Shown here: positions 30,981-41,864 of the stretch, in pieces
Position numbering within the stretch: position 1 is the stretch's first letter
Layout: each line of letters opens with the position of its first letter
Assembly (NCBI GenBank): GCA_905221605.1
Contig: CAJNDS010002592.1
Coordinates: forward strand, 1-64,000
From: Symbiodinium natans
Taxonomy: Eukaryota > Sar > Dinophyceae > Suessiales > Symbiodiniaceae
DNA length: 64,000 nucleotides
Direction of reading: 5' to 3'
Made by a program: the position numbers and the translations under genes
The notes under the pieces: model-generated
What the model saw: the letters and a program-made list of their open reading frames with translations, nothing else
What the model was told of the DNA's origin: nothing
Database searches by the model: none

Positions 30981-31177
30981 GTCCCTTTTGCGCACACTAG
31001 GAGCCGAAAGCCCGATGACCCTAAACCTCCTACATCAAAAAGCCCTCAACGCGGTTTAGGGTTTAGGGTTTAGGTTTTAGGGTTTAGGGTTTAGGGTTTG
31101 GGGTTTAGGGTTTAGGGTTTGGGGTTTAGGGTTTGGGGTTTAGAGACCCTGGATCACCCTGAAACCCTAAACAACAG

Positions 31178-31248
31178 GGTGCCAACAAAAACCACATGAA
31201 GCACGTAGCTGCTGCAACTTGCACGACCAGATCTTGAAGCAATTGAGG
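31178..31248 (+). CDS. Gene 2, exon e
   Basis: CCCTAAACAACAG acceptor. Enters with 2 bases and reads CQQKPHEARSCCNLHDQILK then QLR. Leaves in phase 0 at GTTCGG. A competing frame ends in TGA at 31235. Confidence 0.55.
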
Positions 31249-31374
31249 GTTCGGCGTTGGAAGCCTTCGTGCTTCCGGGCTTTGAGGTTTTTAAGGTTTG
31301 TTTAAGGGTTTAGGGTTTAGGGTTGAGGGTTTGGGGTATCAGCGCGGCTTTAGCCCCTATGCCGCCGACTGCAG

Positions 31375-31441
31375 GAGAAGAGGTCGTGGAACAAGAGCTC
31401 ATGGCGACCACTTTGCTTTTTGCTTAACTTAGGCGATTCAG
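31375..31441 (+). CDS. Gene 2, exon f
   Basis: Acceptor GACTGCAG. Phase 0 from e; reads EKRSWNKSSWRPLCFLLNLG then DS. Leaves 1 base at GTTTAGGG, the start of a 130-bp array. Another frame ends in TAA at 31425. Confidence 0.55.
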
Positions 31442-31570
31442 GTTTAGGGTTTAGGGTTTAGGGTTTAGGGTTTAGGGTTTAGGGTTTAGGGTTTAGGGTT
31501 TAGGGTTTAGGGTTTAGGGTTTAGGGTTTAGGGTTTAGGGTTTAGGGTTTAGGGTTTAGGGTTTACGGTT
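31441..31570 (+). repeat. TTTAGGG array
   Basis: About 18 perfect heptamers whose first bases form the donor of gene 2 exon f. Confidence 0.95.
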
Positions 31571-31582
31571 TTAGGGGTCTAC

Positions 31583-31616
31583 CCCCACCCCCGCCCCCCC
31601 CCCCCCCCCCCCCCCC
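31583..31616 (-). repeat. Poly-C tract
   Basis: A C run with a few interruptions immediately follows the TTTAGGG array. Confidence 0.9.
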
Positions 31617-32105
31617 CTACAGTCCATACATCTAGTGTTGCAACAAGGTTTCTGAGCCCATTTAAAGACCCAAAACAGCTCAAGAACCTTAGGCTTAGAG
31701 GTTTAGGGTTTACGGTTCAGGGTTTAGGGTTTAGGGTTGTCCGCAACCATGAGCCCGTGGTGTTCTAGATCCATGGACTAGGAGCCTGCTTGTGGTACTA
31801 AAGCTTCGGATCTTCATGCTTTAGACCCCAAGTAAGAAGGCCTTTGGGCCCCGAAACAGGTGAGAGGCCTAAAAATAATGGGGTCTTGGGCCCTGAGGGA
31901 TAGAGTTCAGGAGCAGTGGGGTTGAGGAGTAGGGCGCAGGGTCAAGGGTTGATTACTTCTCCGCTCAGTTTCCCAGCAAAGGTTGCATGGCCCACGGGAA
32001 CCTTACGCCAAGGAGTGTGGTTGCCGCCCGGCGCGGTCAAAAAGTCCTTGGGTGTTCCGGCCCCCAAACCCTTCCCTAAACCCTAAGCCCTAAACATCCC
32101 TAAAC

Positions 32106-32218
32106 CCTAAATCCTAAGCCCTAAGCCCTAAGCCCTAAACCCTAAACCCTAAACCCTAAACCCTAAACCCTAAACCCTAAACCCTAAACCCTAAACCCTA
32201 AACCCTAAACTAAACCCT
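32106..32218 (-). repeat. CCCTAAA array
   Basis: About 15 heptamers, ending 12 bp before the acceptor of the segment at 32231. Confidence 0.95.
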
Positions 32219-32230
32219 TCGCCATGCCAG

Positions 32231-32322
32231 CCGTTCCGTTATATTCCTCCACAAGTGGCGGAGGCCTCCCCCTTTTGTCGTTGTAGCAGACCCCTGCTTT
32301 TAGTTGCGTTTCCGAGGACAGG
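32231..32322 (+). CDS. Exon-like segment
   Basis: Acceptor CATGCCAG. Reads PFRYIPPQVAEASPFCRCSR then PLLLVAFPRT. Leaves GG exactly at GTTTATGGTTCATA, the left end of an element F. Confidence 0.45.
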
Positions 32323-32492
32323 GTTTATGGTTCATATGAAGCAGGGTTTACATTGCGTTTATTGGTGAGTGTATGTAAGGTTCCTTTTAATACTGGTGAG
32401 TGTATATGTTGGATGTCCTTTTGGGGGGTACAAGAAATATGAACCCTCCTTCATATACCTTAATAGGAATTGTAGTAGAAGAGGGTTTAGGG
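32320..32492. mobile_element. Element F interrupted by about 110 bp
   Basis: GGGTTTATGGTTCATATG at the left and TTCATATACCTTAATAGGAA near the right flank an internal GGTGAGTGTATxTG duplication. Confidence 0.5.
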
Positions 32493-32513
32493 TTCGGGGT
32501 AATTATAGGGTTT

Positions 32514-32626
32514 GTAGGACCCAGAGTAGGCACTTACTTTCCTTTTTTAGGGTTTAGGTTCCCTTATGAGCCCCTTGTTTTAAGCAAAAAAGTGCACCCT
32601 TGTTAATCCTAGGTTTCTCTTGGGTC
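32514..32626. mobile_element. MITE family E copy
   Basis: GACCCAGAGTAGGCACTTAC ... CCTAGGTTTCTCTTGGGTCTA. Confidence 0.7.
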
Positions 32627-33276
32627 TACGTTCTGTACACCTGAAAAGCTGCAAATGCCCTTGAGGTACACAGGGCCTGTTCCCATCGGACTATATAGGG
32701 TTCGTAAACAGCACATTCGGGCTTAGGGTTTAGCATGCAGAAAGGGCTTAGGGCCTACGATCATGAATTTGTAACTCTCGGCGTGCACAGCGCCCCGGCA
32801 ATGAAAGCTTGCAAGCCCGAAGACCGCCGAGCTTGCACCCTGAAGCCAGAAACCCCAAACTCTACATCCTTGCGAGAGTGAGAGCCAACCCCAAACGCTA
32901 AACCCTAAACCCTAAACCCTGAACTTCAAGGTTCAAGTTGAGAGCACAGTGCTTTGAGTTTGTTTGCAACCCGGTTCGGAGTTGAGTTGAGGGTTCTCTT
33001 GCCACTCGTTAGTTCGGCTAAGTTGAAAAGATCATGGCCGGCGGGTGTCGGGGGTGGGGGGGGGGGGAGGTTCGACCCCTAAGCACTAAACCCCAAAACC
33101 CGACAAACCCCACAAACCCTACAAACCCTCCCCAATAACCTTATAAACCCTCTAAACCCTAATAACCCTAATAACTTTAAGAACCTTCTTCCTTCCGTGG
33201 CAAGAGGTGACCCGGGCCTGTGTCGTTTCCAGCCGCAGGTAAAACACCTGCTTTTGGCTGGCGCAGGATCACTTTA

Positions 33277-33398
33277 AGAACCCTAGTAACCCTAATAACC
33301 CTAATAACCCTAAAAACCCTAAAAACCCTAACAACCCTAATAACCCCAATAACCCTAATAACCCTAAAAAACCCATAACCCTAACAACCCTAAACCCT
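33277..33398 (-). repeat. Tandem 9-mer TAATAACCC-type array
   Basis: Units such as CCCTAATAA and CCCTAAAAA decay into CCCTAAA just before the acceptor of gene 3 exon a. Confidence 0.85.
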
Positions 33399-33405
33399 AA
33401 CCGAG

Positions 33406-33510
33406 GTGGATGCCTTGGGCTGCACCTGGCTCTACGACTGGGGTACCTGCTCCACCACCATTTCTTGGCAGGGCCACGGCAAGAATGGAGGCGGGCAAGA
33501 TGCATTCAAG
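33406..33510 (+). CDS. Gene 3, exon a (first exon seen)
   Basis: Acceptor CCTAACCGAG ends at 33405. Thirty-five codons, VDALGCTWLYDWGTCSTTIS then WQGHGKNGGGQDAFK, phase 0, directly at GTTTAGGG. Rich in Trp, Cys and Gly. No family recognised. The true 5' end of the gene is not found. Confidence 0.7.
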
Positions 33511-33659
33511 GTTTAGGGTTTAGGGGTTTAGGGTTTAGGATTTAGGCTCCATATACCTGGAAAGGGAGTACGCCCGAAGCCCGTAAAGATCTTGAAGCGC
33601 CTCTAAACCCTAAACCCTCAACCCTCAACCTTAAATAACCCTCAACCCTCAACCCTAAA

Positions 33660-33795
33660 CCCTTAACGCTAAACCCTAAACCCTAAACCCTAAACCCTAA
33701 ACCCTAAACCCTAAACCCTAAACCCTAAACCCTAAACCCTAAACCCTAAACCCTAAACCCTAAACCCTAAACCCTAAACCCTAAACCCTAAACCA
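33660..33795 (-). repeat. CCCTAAA array
   Basis: About 19 heptamers closing the intron between gene 3 exons a and b. Confidence 0.95.
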
Positions 33796-33802
33796 AGGCC
33801 AG

Positions 33803-33868
33803 CAGCCTCTTTTCCGGGACCTGGCCCGGCTCTCAGCGCGCGTGCTCTTCGAAGGCTGGGAGCCGAGG
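33803..33868 (+). CDS. Gene 3, exon b, candidate GC donor
   Basis: Acceptor AAGGCCAG. Twenty-two codons QPLFRDLARLSARVLFEGWE then PR, probably amphipathic helix. The next bases are GCTTAGGGTTTAGGG, and an in-frame TAG would follow if GC were not used. Phase 0 at both ends. Confidence 0.65.
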
Positions 33869-33908
33869 GCTTAGGGTTTAGGGTTTAGGGTTTGGGGTTT
33901 GGGGTTTG

Positions 33909-33980
33909 GGGGGTTTGTAGGGTTTGTAGGGTTTGTAGGGTTTGTAGGGTTTGTAGGGTTTGTAGGGTTTGTAGGGTTTA
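33909..33980 (+). repeat. Tandem 9-mer GTAGGGTTT
   Basis: Eight homogeneous 9-mers in the TTTAGGG block after gene 3 exon b. Confidence 0.9.
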
Positions 33981-34455
33981 GGGTTAAACAAGAGCGAACC
34001 CTAGTAAAGTCCGCTATCCCGAAACCCTAAACCCGAAACCCTTAGCCCTAAGCCCTTGTGACCCTAAACCCTAAACCCTAAACCCTAAGCCCTTGTGACC
34101 CTAAATCCTAAACCCTAAACCCTAAACCTAAACCCTAAACCCTAAACCCTAAACCATAGCTGGAAAAGAGCAGCTCTATAGTTCTGAGTTCAGGACTTTT
34201 GGTCCCCCCCCCCATAAGCAGTAGAAATAATACTGAATGAATCCATAATGTATGCATTTTGATGACATGTATAATAAGTAGGTAATAATACTTCTTATCA
34301 TGTCTACCTTTATCAATAGTAATTAATATTTTTGCAAAGAGTATATTGATTCACTAAATTCATTTGTCACCAGACGGTTCCTATCATTAGATCCAGGTGC
34401 TTTAATGAAGCTACTGATACAAGGGTTTAGAGGGGTAGGATCAAGGGTTTAAATT

Positions 34456-34557
34456 TTGGTAGCCCAGTAACCAAATCACAACAAGGGTCCCCTTTTGGTT
34501 ACTTTATAGGGGAACCTTAAACAAAAAAGGAAAAAAGGGTACCACTCGGCTACCAAG
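34456..34557. mobile_element. MITE family D copy
   Basis: TTGGTAGCCCAGTAACCAAATC at the left and GGGTACCACTCGGCTACCAAG at the right, inverted relative to 46027. Lies in an intron of gene 3. Confidence 0.8.
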
Positions 34558-34757
34558 GAGAACCAGAATAGATATACTCATATAAAAAATTTCTGGCGTC
34601 GGGAAAGTGCAGCTGCCCCTCTTGAAAGTACATGTCTTACGTAGGAAGAGTTCAGGGTTTAGGGTTTAGGGTTTAGGGTTGAGGGTTTCGGGTTCAGGGT
34701 TCAGGGTTCAGGGTTTATGGTTGCCGTTTTTGGCACTTCCTCCAAGTGCCTGCACAG

Positions 34758-34866
34758 GTCATGCTTGCCAAGCGGCTACAAGTGAACCCGAAGAAGACCA
34801 CACTTGTTTTCCGCACGCCTCAAAATTCACCGCCTCCGCCCGAAATCCTCAACCTGGCCCCACACG
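34758..34866 (+). CDS. Gene 3, exon c
   Basis: Acceptor GCCTGCACAG; strong donor GTAAGC after 1 leftover base. Reads VMLAKRLQVNPKKTTLVFRT then PQNSPPPPEILNLAPH, with a proline-rich linker. The best splice signals in the window, neither being telomeric. Confidence 0.75.
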
Positions 34867-34908
34867 GTAAGCCCTTAGGGCTCAGGCCTTAGGGTTTAGT
34901 ATTTTTTC

Positions 34909-35360
<452 letters not shown>

Positions 35361-35849
35361 CTGGGTCCTGGACAGTCATGCAAGGCTGCCGCTTACCACT
35401 GTCACTCCGCCAGGCGCCAATGTCCCGTTGGCGTTCCCCCGCCCCCAATGCTCCTATCAGCTTCGGGTTTAATAGGGTTTATAGGGTTTAGGTTGCAGGG
35501 TTTAGGCGTTTAGGGTTTAGGGAATCCCCAAATATTGGTGCCCAGAAAGTTTCTTTCATGATACTTATCACAGTTGTGGGGAATAGACGGGGAGGGTCCC
35601 CTATTTTGGGAAATGCCCTGAAACCAGCCATGAGACTCAGTACCCCCAGGCAAAAAGATGACGATAGGGGGAACATCCTAAGATTAGAGTTTTCTTCGGT
35701 CAAGGGTTTAGTCCCTACACCTTGGTAGGTATTTTTCCGTGGTATGGAGCATTTTGGGGATCAGATGTAGTAAGGACGGGTTTCGGGTTCGCCTCTTAGT
35801 TTTTTTTTTTGCCTGGTCTAGGGTTTAAGGAAGGCAAGGTCGAAGGTTT

Positions 35850-35933
35850 AGGGTTTAGGGTTTAGGGTTTAGGGTTTAGGGTTTAGGGTTTAGGGTTTAG
35901 GGTTTAGGGTTTAGGGTTTAGGGTTTAGGGTTC
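35850..35933 (+). repeat. TTTAGGG array
   Basis: Twelve perfect heptamers inside the 1.8-kb intron between gene 3 exons c and d. Confidence 0.95.
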
Positions 35934-36222
35934 GTTCAAACAACACAAAAGCAGATACCGTAAACCCTATAACCCCCCCAAAAAAAGACGCGCGGACCTC
36001 CGCACATACTTCAACTTGAAGGTTCACCCACAGCTACAAGGCAAGCCATGCAGCAATTTAACTTAAGGCTGCAAATGTTGCTCTGCAGATCGCTACCCGT
36101 GAAGCTTCAAGCAAGCCAGGCTATAGGAAGCCCATAGCCCTCAGCCCGCCCTTAAAAGGTGTAAGCCCACGCAACCAAGGGGGTAAGACTCGGACCCCTA
36201 AGGATGTGCCCCCTGCGAGGTT

Positions 36223-36405
36223 CAGGGTTTTAGGGTTTTAGGGTTTTGGGGTTTTTGGGTTTTAGGGTTTTAGGGTTTTAGGGTTTGTAGGGTTTGAGGA
36301 TTTTAGGGTTTTAGGGTTTTAGGGTTTTTTGGGATTTTTTGTTTTAATGGTTTTAGGGTTTTAGGGTATTAGGGTTTTAGGGTATTAGGGTTTTAGGGTT
36401 AAGAT
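36223..36405 (+). repeat. Tandem 8-mer TTTTAGGG array
   Basis: Repeated TTTTAGGG with TATTAGGG variants: one extra T per telomere unit. Confidence 0.9.
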
Positions 36406-36458
36406 GCTCCTAATATGGCTTGTATATTGCCCCACCTCAGGGGTCCAAGTTAGAATCT

Positions 36459-36619
36459 TGGGAAGTTCCCCCCGTATACTAAAACTTCCTTCATAGGGAT
36501 TCTACTACCCCCTATTGTAGAACCCCTAATGAAGGACTGCCATTAGCAGGGGGAACCCTAAACCCTAAACCCTAAACCCTAAACCCTAAACCCTAAACCT
36601 CCCCAATTGACATCCCAAG
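36459..36619. mobile_element. MITE family C with CCCTAAA near its right end
   Basis: TTGGGAAGTTCCCCCCGTATAC ... GGACTGCCATTAGCAGGGGG, then about six CCCTAAA units, then the terminus GACATCCCAAGT. Confidence 0.7.
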
Positions 36620-36638
36620 TAGAATCCCGTGAAGCAAG

Positions 36639-36718
36639 AACGATCCCGCGAGCAGGTGCAGCAGATCTGCGCTGCGAGCTGGGTGGACCTCTCCGACTTG
36701 TCGAGGTGCCTTAAATGG
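36639..36718 (+). CDS. Gene 3, exon d
   Basis: Acceptor GAAGCAAG. Enters with 2 bases, reads RSREQVQQICAASWVDLSDL then SRCLKW. Leaves in phase 0 at GTTTAGGG. Confidence 0.65.
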
Positions 36719-36970
36719 GTTTAGGGTTTAGGGTTAAGGGTTAACCCTATAAAACCCTCAACCTAAGCCTGCTGTTGCAGGGAGTGTTTCGGAAACCCTA
36801 AGCCTCAAACTCCTGAACCCCTAACCCCTAAGTTCGACACCCCTCAAAGCACGTCTTGCGCCCGTTCGCCGTGTGGGAGACGTGCAGTCTCTTGTAGTAG
36901 AGTTTAATAGTGCCCAAAGTATATGCACATGCACATGCGAAAGCAAATCTATGCACGTCTTTGTAAATGT

Positions 36971-37064
36971 ACCAGGATGGGATATTGGGCCTTAAAAATC
37001 CCCTCAATGAACCCTATCAAGGGCCTTTGAAAGGATCATAGGGTAGAATAGCCCATCCTGGTAT
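36971..37064. mobile_element. MITE family H copy
   Basis: ACCAGGATGGGATATTGGGC ... AGAATAGCCCATCCTGGT, homologous to 20129. Confidence 0.75.
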
Positions 37065-37167
37065 GTAAGTATTTGCTGATGGGTTATGATGTATTCATAG
37101 TCGTCATAGCTGTGCTGGTGTGTGGCGGGGCTTTCGGTCGCCGGGTTCGGCTTACACACGTCAAGAA

Positions 37168-37283
37168 TACTTGGAGGTTCATGGGTGGGTAGGAGTAGGG
37201 TTACAAAGTACCCAAAACAGGGAAAGAAGTATAGTTACCGTACTTAAACCCCTGTTTGTAACTACCCATGAGCCTCACAGTAG
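37168..37283. mobile_element. MITE family A, divergent copy
   Basis: TACTTGGAGGTTCATGGGTG ... CTACCCATGAGCCTCACAGTAG. Confidence 0.6.
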
Positions 37284-37440
37284 ACTCCACTGCTGGCTTC
37301 ATCTTAGAGCGTGGGATTCTGTAGGGTTTCCGTGGGCTCAAGCAGGGCAAATCGAACTTCGGCTTGATTCAGGGCCCTCCGTTTCTAGGGTTTAGGGTTT
37401 AGGGTTTAGGGTTTAGGGTTTAGGGTCTTTTCGGGTTCAG

Positions 37441-37494
37441 TGGACCCCCAGCTTGTCCAGTCCATCAGTAAGAGTTGCTCAAGCGCTCACGGCG
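37441..37494 (+). CDS. Gene 3, exon e
   Basis: Acceptor GGGTTCAG; consensus donor GTAAGTAGG. In the chain frame reads WTPSLSSPSVRVAQALTA, phase 0 both ends. Its upstream acceptor lies in a TTTAGGG block rather than a CCCTAAA block. Confidence 0.6.
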
Positions 37495-37685
37495 GTAAGT
37501 AGGTTTGCGTCAGGTTTCTGAAGATTGTCTGACTACAGTCATCATTATACCTACTCCAACTATGTAGCAAGTCATATCCACACATGCATTTATGAATGCG
37601 CTTATGTATGTAACCATGTGCATGTGTCCAGCTGTATAAGCGCATATATGCGCTTGTGTATATATGTTACGTATGCATTATGTTG

Positions 37686-37704
37686 TATATATATATATAT
37701 ATGT
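37686..37704. repeat. (TA)n run
   Basis: A short TA dinucleotide tract, followed by a C run at 37712. Confidence 0.9.
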
Positions 37705-38004
37705 ATATGCTACCCCCCCCCCCGCAGCGACCTGCCCTTCTTAGGCCTTCTTTACAAAAAAAGAATAACGAAGGCCCAAAAGTCGCGTAGTTAATCACGG
37801 GGTAATGAAGGACATCTATTGGGACACCCACCTCGCAGGCCCCGATAAGCCAGCATTGGATAAATCTATATTTTGAATCTGAAGCGGACAATGCTGTTTT
37901 TGGGTTTTTAGATCTTTGGTTTTTTCTAGGCAAATTGTGCGTTTAACGGGCAAATAATGTTTTGTTGAGCAACTAATATATTTTTTGCATATACAATTGT
38001 GTTT

Positions 38005-39045
38005 GTACTAGGCAAAGAACTAATCAAATACTATCTGACAAGTCCACTGAAATACCTTATGTTTACATATTCATGAAACATTGTGCTTATTATTGTATGC
38101 GAATTTAACTCCTGGAGTATTAAGTAAATAGCCCAATCTGACTCAAGCGAATACCATTCAAAATCCCATACTCAACTAAAATATGAAATAAACACGAACG
38201 GCAACGGAAGCGATTCTACTTAAATAACAATGTAAAAGACTTCTCAAGTACTAAATAAAGACCACTTATATACCTTCCTAGAAAAGTAGTTAGTAAAGGC
38301 CATAGCACAAGAATACTGCTTTGTACATAAAAGGAATTTGTTCTAGGCAAAGTATAAACCAAATACTATCTGAAAAGTACACTGCAACAACTTATGTTTA
38401 CATATTCATGAAATATCTTGTTTTGAAATCATCATTCTATGCGATTTATCTGCTAGAGTAAGTATTAAGTAAATAGCCCAATCTGCCTCAAACGCACACT
38501 ATTTAAAATACCATACCCAACCAAAATGTGAAATGAAAACTAATGGAAAGAACACTATTAAAAATACCATACCCAACTAAAATATGCAATAAACACTACT
38601 GGAAATAGAAGCGGTTCTACTTACATAACAATGTAAAAGACTTCTCAAGTACTAAATAAAGACCACTTATATACCTTCCTAGAAATATAGTTAGTAAAGG
38701 CCATGCACAAGAATACTGCTTTGTACATAAATAGAATTTGTGCTGGGCAAAGTATTAATCAAATACTATCTGAAAAGTCCACTGAAATATCTTATGTTTA
38801 CATATTGCCCAATTTGACTCAAGTGACTACTATTTAAAGGACCATACTCAACCAGAATACGAAATAAACACTAACAGCAAAAGAAGCGATTCTACTTGCA
38901 TAACAATGAAATCTTTGTTTCTGAAGTATCTCATTAAGACCACTTATATACTATGTCCGAAAGGCACAATTTGCCGAAGCAAGCTTAAAAATGCACAATC
39001 TTCCTAGAAAAGTACTTAGGGAAGGCCATGCACAAGCAAATTCGC
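38005..39045. repeat. AT-rich island of three tandem units (335-400 bp)
   Basis: Unit starts near 38008, 38343 and 38743, each with CTAGGCAAAG or CTGGGCAAAG then AATACTATCTGA. The middle unit has an extra internal duplication of ACCATACCCAACTAAAATATG. Shared blocks include ACTATCTGAAAAGT and GAATACTGCTTTGTACATAA. No telomere units and no ORFs. It lies in the intron between gene 3 exons e and f. Confidence 0.85.
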
Positions 39046-39094
39046 AAGTACGAAAGCACACTTAAAAATGCGCAGTTATTGCCACGTAAAGGCG

Positions 39095-39295
39095 AACCAA
39101 AAAAACAAAATACCAAAACCGAAAAACCAAAAAACAAAAAAAAAAAAAAACAAAAAAAAACAATTTTCCGGAACTCTTGGAGAAGCCTCGTAGGGATTCC
39201 TGAGAGTTCCGTTTTTTTTTTTGGTCTTTTTTGGTTTTGGTATTTTTGGTTTTGTTTTTTTAGTTTTTTTTGGTTTGGTGTTTTTGGTTTTTTAA
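39095..39295. repeat. A-rich/T-rich palindrome
   Basis: AACCAAAAAAACAAAATACC ... A14 on the left, and T-runs with GGTTTTGGTATTTTTGG on the right, flank a 60-bp GC-richer loop. The reverse complements match. Confidence 0.8.
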
Positions 39296-39421
39296 TTGCC
39301 CGTGTATTCGGATTTTAGTTTCATTTTAGTCTACGCCCTAAGAAACACGCTAGATTGCACACCGAGTTTGCTTGCAGTGCAGCTGGATGACTTAAGACAA
39401 GGCGAAAAAGGGTAGGTCACT

Positions 39422-39478
39422 GGGGGGGGGGGGGGGGGTACCATGTATATAGTAAGTGTGTGTGTGTGTGTGTGTGTG
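39422..39478 (+). repeat. G run and (GT)n microsatellite
   Basis: About 17 G, then (GT)n at 39458-39478, followed by TA/TG-rich DNA to 39590. Confidence 0.9.
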
Positions 39479-39657
39479 AAAATGTATATCTATCTATATA
39501 TATATATGTATACATGTATGCATATGCGTTTTTGTGTGTATATGTTTCTGTGCATATATAGGTGTGTATACAGTGTATACGTAGAATGTATGTGAGTGCC
39601 CTTCACTATAAAGTGTCTAGCTGGGTTGCTCTAGGTAGACTCTCCGTGTCCCCGTAG

Positions 39658-39707
39658 CGGCGCGCTGCACCGCCTGAACTGCGAGGTGGTTCAATATCCC
39701 AAAGTCG
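39658..39707 (+). CDS. Gene 3, exon f
   Basis: Acceptor CCCCGTAG. In the chain frame reads RRAAPPELRGGSISQS, leaves 2 bases at GTGGCG. A second frame (GALHRLNCEVVQYPKVGG) is open for longer, so this is the weakest link in the chain. Confidence 0.4.
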
Positions 39708-40385
39708 GTGGCGTACCTCTTTCAGCTTCTGGGCACAGCTTGAGGTCGTCTGGGGTTTTAGGCTCTTGGCTTCATTGCTCTGAACCTATGAAGGTTGTCC
39801 CACGCCTCACTAAACTTACGAGTTCTTAGCAGGCAATTGGGGAGTCAGGTTCCCAAAGGTTATAGAGGGGAAGAGAAGCTGATTCCCTGCTAAGAAGAGT
39901 AAGAGAGGCGAAGCCAGTCCAACGGAACAACTTCGCTCAAAAACCCACCTAGCCAGTTAGCCAAGTTCTTTCACGTATCGTCCCTTTGAACCATAAACTA
40001 CCGGGCCCTTGACAAAGTACGGTGCCGTCGCAGAACGCCACAAAGTAAACCTTGAACCTTGAACCTTGAACCCAAACTTTGAACCTAAAACCCGATCATA
40101 AACCTTGAACCTTATTGTAACCCTTAAACCCTAAACCCAAAAGCCGAGATCCTCGATTAGTCCCTGCGGGGTGGCCCCCGTTAGGTAAGCCAGGCGGTTG
40201 GCAGAAAACTAAACCCTAAACCCTAAACCCTCAACCCTAAACCCTCAACCCTCAACCCCTAAACCCTAAACCCTAAACCTGAAACCCTAAACCCTAAACC
40301 CTAAACCCTGAACCCTGAGCCCTGAACCCGAAACCCTAAACCCTAAACCCTAAACCCTAAACCCTAAACCTAAACCCTAAACCAG

Positions 40386-40446
40386 CCGATCTGCCACGGC
40401 TGCCCTGAGGCGCAAGATGCTGGAGACGGACTTTAGCAAGGCCAGG
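40386..40446 (+). CDS. Gene 3, exon g
   Basis: CCCTAAACCAG acceptor. Enters with 1 base, reads RSATAALRRKMLETDFSKAR, phase 0 at GTTTAGGG. Confidence 0.65.
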
Positions 40447-40735
40447 GTTTAGGGTTAAGGGTTTAGGGTTTAGGGTTTAGGGTTTCGGGTTTAGGGTTTA
40501 GGGTTTAGGGTTTAGGGTTTGGGGTTTTGGGTTTGGGGGTTTAGGGTTGAGGGTTGAGGGTTGAGGGTTTAGGGTTTAGGGTTTAGGGTTCGTTCAGGGT
40601 TTAGGGTTTAGGGCTTTTGGTTTCGGGCTTCGGGTTTAGGGTTTGGGGTTTAGGTTCTGCTTGTTGGGCTATTAGGGTGGCTCAAAAAGCAAAGCCCCAA
40701 ACCCTCATACCCTTCATACCCTTCATACCCTTCAC

Positions 40736-40852
40736 ACCCTTCACACCCTAAAACCTAAACCCTAAACCCTAAACCCTAAACCCTAAACCCTAAACCCTAA
40801 ACCCTAAACCCTAAACCCTAAACCCTAAACCCTAAACCCTAAACCCCAGCCC
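40736..40852 (-). repeat. CCCTAAA array
   Basis: About 15 units preceded by CCCTTCATA-type 9-mers. Confidence 0.95.
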
Positions 40853-40882
40853 TCAAGGTTTTGCGCGGTGCGAATTGCCTAG
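40850..40882 (+). CDS. Alternative short exon, not in the gene 3 chain
   Basis: CCCCAG acceptor, donor GTGGCTTGG. Enters with 2 bases and reads LKVLRGANCL. Inserted in phase 0 between exons g and h it would end in TAG, so I leave it out of the main chain. Confidence 0.3.
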   Translation, partial: PSRFCAVRIA

Positions 40883-41275
40883 GTGGCTTGGGCTCTTTGA
40901 TGCTCTGTTAGGGTTTGAAGGGTTTAGGGTTTGAAGGGTTTAGGGTTTAGGGTTTAGGGTTTAGGGTTTAGGGTTTAGGGTTTAGCGTTTTGGTTTTAGG
41001 GCATGCATCCGCTTTCGAACCTGTTTTATAGTCCTTTGTGTGAGGCGGGTGGCAACCCCCCACCCCCCCAAAGGCCGTGAACCCTCAACCAACGGCTTCC
41101 TAAACCCGCGAAACAACGTGGGATTGGCGTTTAGGGTTTCGGATTTTAGGAGCAAGAAATGGGTTTCGGATTCAGGGTTCAGGGCTTCCCTATGTTCGTC
41201 AAGCTCCTAATCAAAAGCCCTAGACCCTAAACCCTAAACCGTAAACCCTAAACCCTAAACCCCTCATCCTTGCAG

Positions 41276-41320
41276 GACCAGGTGAACCTTGCGAGCAAGG
41301 CTCAGGCGCCACTGCCCTGA
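41276..41320 (+). CDS. Gene 3, terminal exon h
   Basis: Acceptor ATCCTTGCAG. Phase 0, DQVNLASKAQAPLP then TGA. Exons a-h total 570 bp, a whole number of codons (189 plus stop) with no internal stop. Confidence 0.6.
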   Translation, partial: DQVNLASKAQAPLP

Positions 41321-41753
41321 ATCCCTGAGCCCTAAAAACTCTCAAAACCCTAAGCCCTGTAGCCCTAAACCCTAAAACAGGGTTTAGGGTTTAGGGTTGA
41401 AACCCTTGAAGTCCTAAACTCTCAGACCTAAAAGCCTGAAACCCTCAAACCCCGAAACTCTAAAACTCTGAAGCACGAAATCCTGAAGCTTCGAGCTTGG
41501 AAACTCGAAGGGCTTTGGGGTTTAGGGTTTAGGGTTTAGTGTTTAGGGTTTAGGGTTTAGGGTTTAGGGGCTTTCGGAGATTGAGAGTTTATGTTGGCTA
41601 GGTAGCCCCCTGGGACATTTCATGGTTTCCCCTTGTTGGGTTTAAGAGGATCATCTTCGGGAAGATTTTTTAAATAGGGCTTTAAGGGCCATCCGAGCTG
41701 AGGGTTTCGAGAGGGTTTAGGAGGTTCAGGGAGTTTAGGGTTTAGGGTAAGGG

Positions 41754-41864
41754 TTGGGTATGTTCCCCCCCTTTAAGGAACAGTTCCCTAATAGGGATCA
41801 GAATGGGGGGATAATATATCATCCCTGTGAAGCCCTTTTAGCATAAAGGGGGGGAACATCCCAA
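41754..41864. mobile_element. MITE family C, complete copy
   Basis: TTGGGTATGTTCCCCCC ... GGGGGGAACATCCCAAGT, 111 bp. Confidence 0.85.
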
